Origin: Bacteroidota bacterium
Lineage (GTDB): Bacteria > Bacteroidota > Bacteroidia > Bacteroidales > Prolixibacteraceae
Assembly (NCBI GenBank): GCA_030698405.1
Contig: JAUYMU010000112.1
Location: 1 to 64,000 of the forward strand
DNA length: 64,000 bases
Direction: 5' to 3'
Below, in pieces: positions 60,974 to 64,000 of this stretch (its first letter is position 1; every line of letters starts with the position of its first letter). Under the pieces are notes generated by a model. It was not told the origin of the DNA. It ran no database searches and saw only the letters and a program-made list of their open reading frames with translations. The translations under genes were made by a program, and so were the position numbers.

Positions 60974-61008
60974 AAAATGGTGAATGTGTAAACATTCACC
61001 ATTTTTTT
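60974..61008 (+). terminator. Strong Rho-independent terminator after repeat copy 2
   Basis: A 13-bp perfect stem, AAAATGGTGAATG with CATTCACCATTTT, has a 6-base loop (TGTAAA) and continues into a T-run to 61008. It ends the whole oxidoreductase - gene pair - repeat unit. Confidence 0.9.
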
Positions 61009-61086
61009 AATATTATATTAGATATTTTCATGAATTTCAATAATTTCTTTTTACATTAGCTGTCCATTAACTCAAATAAAAAAAAC

Positions 61087-61587
61087 ATGAAAAAATTTCT
61101 ATTTAAAAGTTTAAGCGTCTCTTTAGCGCTTTTATTGCTTAACATGCAATCGTTTGCTTTTAATTTGAAAAGCACAGTTGATTTTACTTCAACTGAAATC
61201 GAGGCGACAACTGATTTTAATGATTCTGAGATTTATGAAGCTTTTGCTGACATCTCAACATTGGATCATTACCTGCAAACGAATGAGGATAAGACTTATT
61301 CTGATCTGGAACTGGAAGACAGCTCAATGTTGGCTGGTGTTTCTTCTACAACAACTCTTCCTCTTTCGAGTTCTGCATCTGATGAATTAGCCTTAGGAAT
61401 TCCTTCGTTTCTTTGGGGTTGCGTTTTTGGCATTGTTGGGGTATTGGTAGTTTACCTTATGACAGACGAAAATAAGGATCAGACCAAAAAAGCATTTTTT
61501 GGCTGTATCGCTGGTAGTCTTATTGGAACAGTGTTATATGTGGTTGTTTTTGCAGCTGCAGCAACTACTGCTACCACAACTTATTAA
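61087..61587 (+). CDS. Small exported protein with two C-terminal membrane helices
   Basis: I do not recognise this 166-residue protein. It has a signal peptide (residues 1-25, ending SFAFN). An acidic, Thr/Ser-rich middle section (about 26-100) follows, then two membrane helices near 108-126 (WGCVFGIVGVLVVYLM) and 138-160 (FGCIAGSLIGTVLYVVV), with a charged loop DENKDQTKK. A strong terminator follows 30 bp after its stop, yet the next gene starts just after that terminator. It may form a small membrane partner of the cluster downstream. Confidence 0.6.
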   Translation: MKKFLFKSLSVSLALLLLNMQSFAFNLKSTVDFTSTEIEATTDFNDSEIYEAFADISTLDHYLQTNEDKTYSDLELEDSSMLAGVSSTTTLPLSSSASDELALGIPSFLWGCVFGIVGVLVVYLMTDENKDQTKKAFFGCIAGSLIGTVLYVVVFAAAATTATTTY

Positions 61588-61616
61588 GTTTGCGAAATAA
61601 TTATTTTCATTTTTTT

Positions 61617-61658
61617 AGTCTGGAGTATTGTAAAATACTCCAGACTAAATTTTTTTTT
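61617..61658 (+). terminator. Terminator ending against the next start codon
   Basis: A perfect 13-bp stem, AGTCTGGAGTATT with AATACTCCAGACT, has a GTAA loop and is followed by AAA and nine T. The T-run ends at 61658, immediately before the ATG at 61659. So there is no room for a ribosome-binding site, and the terminator may act as an attenuator for the downstream cluster. Confidence 0.85.
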
Positions 61659-62345
61659 ATGCCGATGTATAGATTATTTTTTGTTACCTACTTTGCTATT
61701 CTCTGTATTTGGAATGTACAAGCACAGAATTCTTTCAGGTTTAAAGCTGATATTACAACAAAAATAAAAAATACCGATGGAACTTTTCAATATACAAAGG
61801 GATCAGCTTATTACGACAGAAATGCCAAAAAAATCATTTACAATATCACTTTCCCGCAGAAAGAAATTTATGTAAGTATTGACACTTTGGTTTACAAATA
61901 CGTGAACAACAAACAGGAGTCAGTGATGGGCAATGCGCTCAAGCCGGAATTTTCTATCTACCATTTCATTCTCAACAATGACATTTCTGATTTTGGCCTG
62001 AAAAAATCCAGCTTTTCGGTGGGCAATATCGAAAAAGCAGACGATCTGATTATTACGAAATGGATTCCTCCGGCCGGAAATAATTCATTTTTTGGAAATA
62101 TCATCGTTTCAACAAAAAGCAAACGATTAAATTCAGTATTGATATATAATCCAGAGGGAGTATTGGTAAATCGCCAAATCTATAAAAAGTATAAATCTGT
62201 CAATGGCGTTGAAATACCAACAGAAATCCTGACCATAACTTATTTTGGCGGTGTCAAAAAATATCAGATCGTTGAATTCCGCAACGTTGTGATAAACGAA
62301 GCTGGAAATGATTTAATGTATAATTTCAATGTCTCTAAAATTTGA
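61659..62345 (+). CDS. Exported LolA-like protein of unknown function
   Basis: The 228-residue protein has a signal peptide (MYRLFFVTYFAILCIWNVQAQ). It then has a beta-rich region typical of LolA/LolB-type proteins (FRFKADITTKIKNTDGTF, GSAYYDRNAKKIIYNITFPQ, YVSIDTLVYKYVNNKQES). It likely sits in the periplasm or outer membrane; the role is unknown. A TTG start at 61590 is possible, but the ATG at 61659 gives the better leader. It comes 2 bp before the YidD gene, so they are co-transcribed. Confidence 0.6.
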   Translation: MPMYRLFFVTYFAILCIWNVQAQNSFRFKADITTKIKNTDGTFQYTKGSAYYDRNAKKIIYNITFPQKEIYVSIDTLVYKYVNNKQESVMGNALKPEFSIYHFILNNDISDFGLKKSSFSVGNIEKADDLIITKWIPPAGNNSFFGNIIVSTKSKRLNSVLIYNPEGVLVNRQIYKKYKSVNGVEIPTEILTITYFGGVKKYQIVEFRNVVINEAGNDLMYNFNVSKI

Positions 62346-62347
62346 TT

Positions 62348-62758
62348 ATGAAACTCTTACCGGCAACCATTTTTTTAATACTGCTTTTCTGCTTTCCCGC
62401 TGCTAAAACCTTTGCACAATCACAAAATGACATTGTTTTGGCTAAAACGCTTTTTATTCCAAAAGCAAAAGACGACTTTAAACAATTGGTCAAAGTGAAC
62501 AAGAATGAAATTGAGAGTACTTTTTCAGTTATGTTCATGTTCTATAAAAATTTCATTTCATCTCAGGACATTGATGCATGTGTATTTCAACCATCCTGCT
62601 CTGTTTATGCCATTGAATGTATTCACCACGAAAAGAGTAAAATAACTGCATCGCTTAAAATCGCAGATCGTCTAATGCGTTGCCACCCATTGGTCTCAAG
62701 TGGTAGTTATTTGATTGATAGAAAAACCGGAAAATATTTTGATCCTATTGAAAACTAA
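62348..62758 (+). CDS. yidD: YidD-family protein with N-terminal signal peptide
   Basis: The 136-residue protein ends in a YidD domain (CVFQPSCSVYAIECIHHEKS, then ADRLMRCHPL), with the family's cysteine pattern. YidD normally is a short cytoplasmic protein linked to YidC-mediated membrane insertion. Here a cleavable-looking signal (MKLLPATIFLILLFCFPAAKTFAQ) precedes about 40 extra residues, so the domain should be outside the cytoplasm. It starts at ATG 62348 and overlaps the next gene by 11 bp (TTG 62748). The export is an unusual variation on the family. Confidence 0.75.
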   Translation: MKLLPATIFLILLFCFPAAKTFAQSQNDIVLAKTLFIPKAKDDFKQLVKVNKNEIESTFSVMFMFYKNFISSQDIDACVFQPSCSVYAIECIHHEKSKITASLKIADRLMRCHPLVSSGSYLIDRKTGKYFDPIEN

Positions 62759-63545
62759 ACTACTAATACTATTTCTTCTGGTTACGGGAGACTTATTTTC
62801 GCAGGACTTATATAACTATGAAAATTCGGTGAAATTTGGTGAACATTTGTACCATACAAATCAGTTTGAATTTGCTGCCAGAGAATTTGAACGCTGTGTA
62901 TTTCTAAAACCGGACGATCAATTTTCAATTCTTTACCTTTTTAAAACATATCGTAAGATTGGTGATTTTAATAAAGCCTTTAATATTCCCAATTTTAATA
63001 AATTTCTTGAAACAGAGGAATCCTTTGGTTCAGAATATTATAAGCTATTGGTTCAAACCGAAAGATATCAGGATGCAGCAATTTTTATTTTGGGAAAAGA
63101 TTATTTTAAGGAAGAAGCAGACCTTAAATTAGCAACCTTTTTACTACAAAAGGATTGGAAAGCAGCAGTGATTTTTCGTGATGAAAATAGAATGAAAATA
63201 GATAAAACGCTTTCCGAAATTGTTGATAAAAGTCTTTTAATCAAAAAGAAAAGTCCGGTACTGGCAGGTGTGTTTTCAGCGATTGTTCCCGGCTCAGGAA
63301 AAGTTTACGCAGGCAGATGGACCGATGGATTGGTTTCGTTCCTGATGACATCAAGCGCCGGATTTGTTGCAATTAGGGGAATATCCAAAAACAAAAATAA
63401 TTTCTATCCATGGGCGATGGGAACAATGTCGGTGGTTTATTATTCCGGAAATATATTCGGAAGCGCCAAACTTGCAAAAAATATTAATAAAAACAAGGAA
63501 GATGAATTGGTCAATCAGGTGCGTGATTTTGTTTTACGCGATTAG
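62748..63545 (+). CDS. TPR-containing membrane protein with C-terminal helices
   Basis: The 265-residue protein has a signal peptide if read from the TTG at 62748 (MKTKLLILFLLVTGDLFSQ); no ATG is available upstream of the mature region. Two or three TPR repeats follow (HTNQFEFAAREFERCVFLKPDD near 40, then IGDFNKAFN). The C-terminal part (about 175-250) has a short membrane segment (AGVFSAIVPGSGKVYAG near 180, then LVSFLMTSSAGFVAI). It probably anchors a TPR scaffold in the inner membrane. It overlaps the YidD gene by 11 bp and the following gene by 44 bp. Confidence 0.65.
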   Translation: MKTKLLILFLLVTGDLFSQDLYNYENSVKFGEHLYHTNQFEFAAREFERCVFLKPDDQFSILYLFKTYRKIGDFNKAFNIPNFNKFLETEESFGSEYYKLLVQTERYQDAAIFILGKDYFKEEADLKLATFLLQKDWKAAVIFRDENRMKIDKTLSEIVDKSLLIKKKSPVLAGVFSAIVPGSGKVYAGRWTDGLVSFLMTSSAGFVAIRGISKNKNNFYPWAMGTMSVVYYSGNIFGSAKLAKNINKNKEDELVNQVRDFVLRD

Positions 63546-64000
63546 TACTATTTTATTTCCAGCTGTTTCCGTTGGTCAAAGTTTGTCAGAAGTTGCTGAT
63601 TTTGCTGAAGTGCAATACAAGTCTGAAAATTTCGAAGTTGCAGCCAGTGAATTTAGCAGGGCTTTGTATTTCGGACATTCCGGGCAAGATATATTATTCC
63701 TGAAGGTTGCAAATTGTTATTTTAACCTGAAAAATTTTGAGCAAAGTATAGTTTTTTATGACAAGGCATATTTTGCATCACAATCGGATAGTATTAAAAA
63801 CGAAGCGATACTGGGAAAGTCATTTTCGTTGATTGTTGAAAATCAATGGATGCTGGCGCTTTCGGAGTTGATGAATATTGAGAATACCGCTAGCGATGAT
63901 CAAAAATCAAAAATGAACTTTCTTCAGGGAATTGCCTATTTTGGACTTCATGAAGATGAACTGGCTGAATCATCTTTCAAAAAATGCCTGAATGATCTTC
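63502..64000 (+). CDS. TPR-repeat exported protein, truncated by the window edge
   Basis: A frame starting at ATG 63502 remains open to the end (at least 166 residues). It begins with a signal peptide (MNWSIRCVILFYAISTILFP then VSVGQ), followed by TPR-type helices (EVADFAEVQYKSENFEVAAS, ILFLKVANCYFNLKNFEQSI). It overlaps the previous gene by 44 bp. Its first repeats resemble the TPR part of that gene (FEFAAREF versus FEVAASEF), so the two are tandem paralogs. The C-terminus lies beyond the window. Confidence 0.7.
   Translation, partial: MNWSIRCVILFYAISTILFPAVSVGQSLSEVADFAEVQYKSENFEVAASEFSRALYFGHSGQDILFLKVANCYFNLKNFEQSIVFYDKAYFASQSDSIKNEAILGKSFSLIVENQWMLALSELMNIENTASDDQKSKMNFLQGIAYFGLHEDELAESSFKKCLNDL

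Noticed and set aside
1-64000. tRNA, rRNA, integrase or replication origin
   Set aside because: I saw no tRNA-like cloverleaf, rRNA segment, integrase gene or origin-type repeats; absence by eye is not proof.

Overview
The window reads as chromosomal DNA of a Bacteroidota bacterium, most likely an environmental, polysaccharide-degrading member of the Bacteroidales/Marinilabiliales side of the phylum (inference). The reasons are an ECF sigma/FecR/SusC/SusD cassette, several secreted enzymes ending in type IX secretion (T9SS) sorting domains, an OmpH/Skp chaperone, Bacteroidota-type TAnnTTTG promoter elements and few Shine-Dalgarno sequences. I found no rRNA, tRNA or CRISPR array.

Layout. 1-4.9 kb: a type I restriction locus on the minus strand (hsdR, a wrecked rhuM remnant, hsdS; hsdM is not in the window), with hsdS bracketed by inverted interspersed repeats and its start region tandemly duplicated. 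5-6.4 kb: an APC permease. 6.6-31.8 kb: a polysaccharide-utilisation region. An ECF sigma/FecR pair precedes SusC/SusD. Then follow a lipoprotein ADP-ribosylglycohydrolase-fold protein, GH27, a beta-helix protein, a GDPD-GH16 fusion, GH16 with T9SS tail, GH29, a convergent GH39-like enzyme, a sugar isomerase, an exported methyltransferase and a second APC permease. A MITE-like element and a barrel/trypsin-like protease pair interrupt the region after susD. 32-35.7 kb: Spy-like protein, proline dehydrogenase, Skp and a family 2 glycosyltransferase whose 3' end meets an insertion sequence (35.7-38.06 kb, two reading frames joined by an A10 slippery run).

38-42.2 kb: pyrC and a polyprenol-phosphate sugar transferase. 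A second copy of the pyrC 3' end lies 1.6 kb away, with a T9SS protein gene between the copies and a 307-bp MITE inside the extra copy. 42.4-44.1 kb: three overlapping small genes (TIGR04255-like, membrane-anchored unknown, DUF7689-like) form a compact cassette and are the best candidate for an undescribed system. 44.1-49.7 kb: a propeller/phosphoesterase fusion and a TonB-dependent receptor. 49.9-57.3 kb: acetate-type transport and sensing (symporter plus DUF485 partner, Crp/Fnr regulator, metallophosphoesterase, Cache-PAS-CBS-nucleotidyltransferase protein, SatP-type transporter). 57.5-61 kb: peroxiredoxin and a Tat-exported Gfo/Idh/MocA oxidoreductase. Its last 242 bp are repeated downstream, with a small gene pair between the copies.

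61-64 kb: an envelope cluster with a small membrane protein, a LolA-like protein, a signal-peptide-bearing YidD, and two tandem TPR proteins, the last running off the window. Two unrelated genes (pyrC and the oxidoreductase) show the same architecture: the 3' end duplicated in direct orientation with one or two cargo genes between. This shared pattern is the most unusual structural signal in the window.
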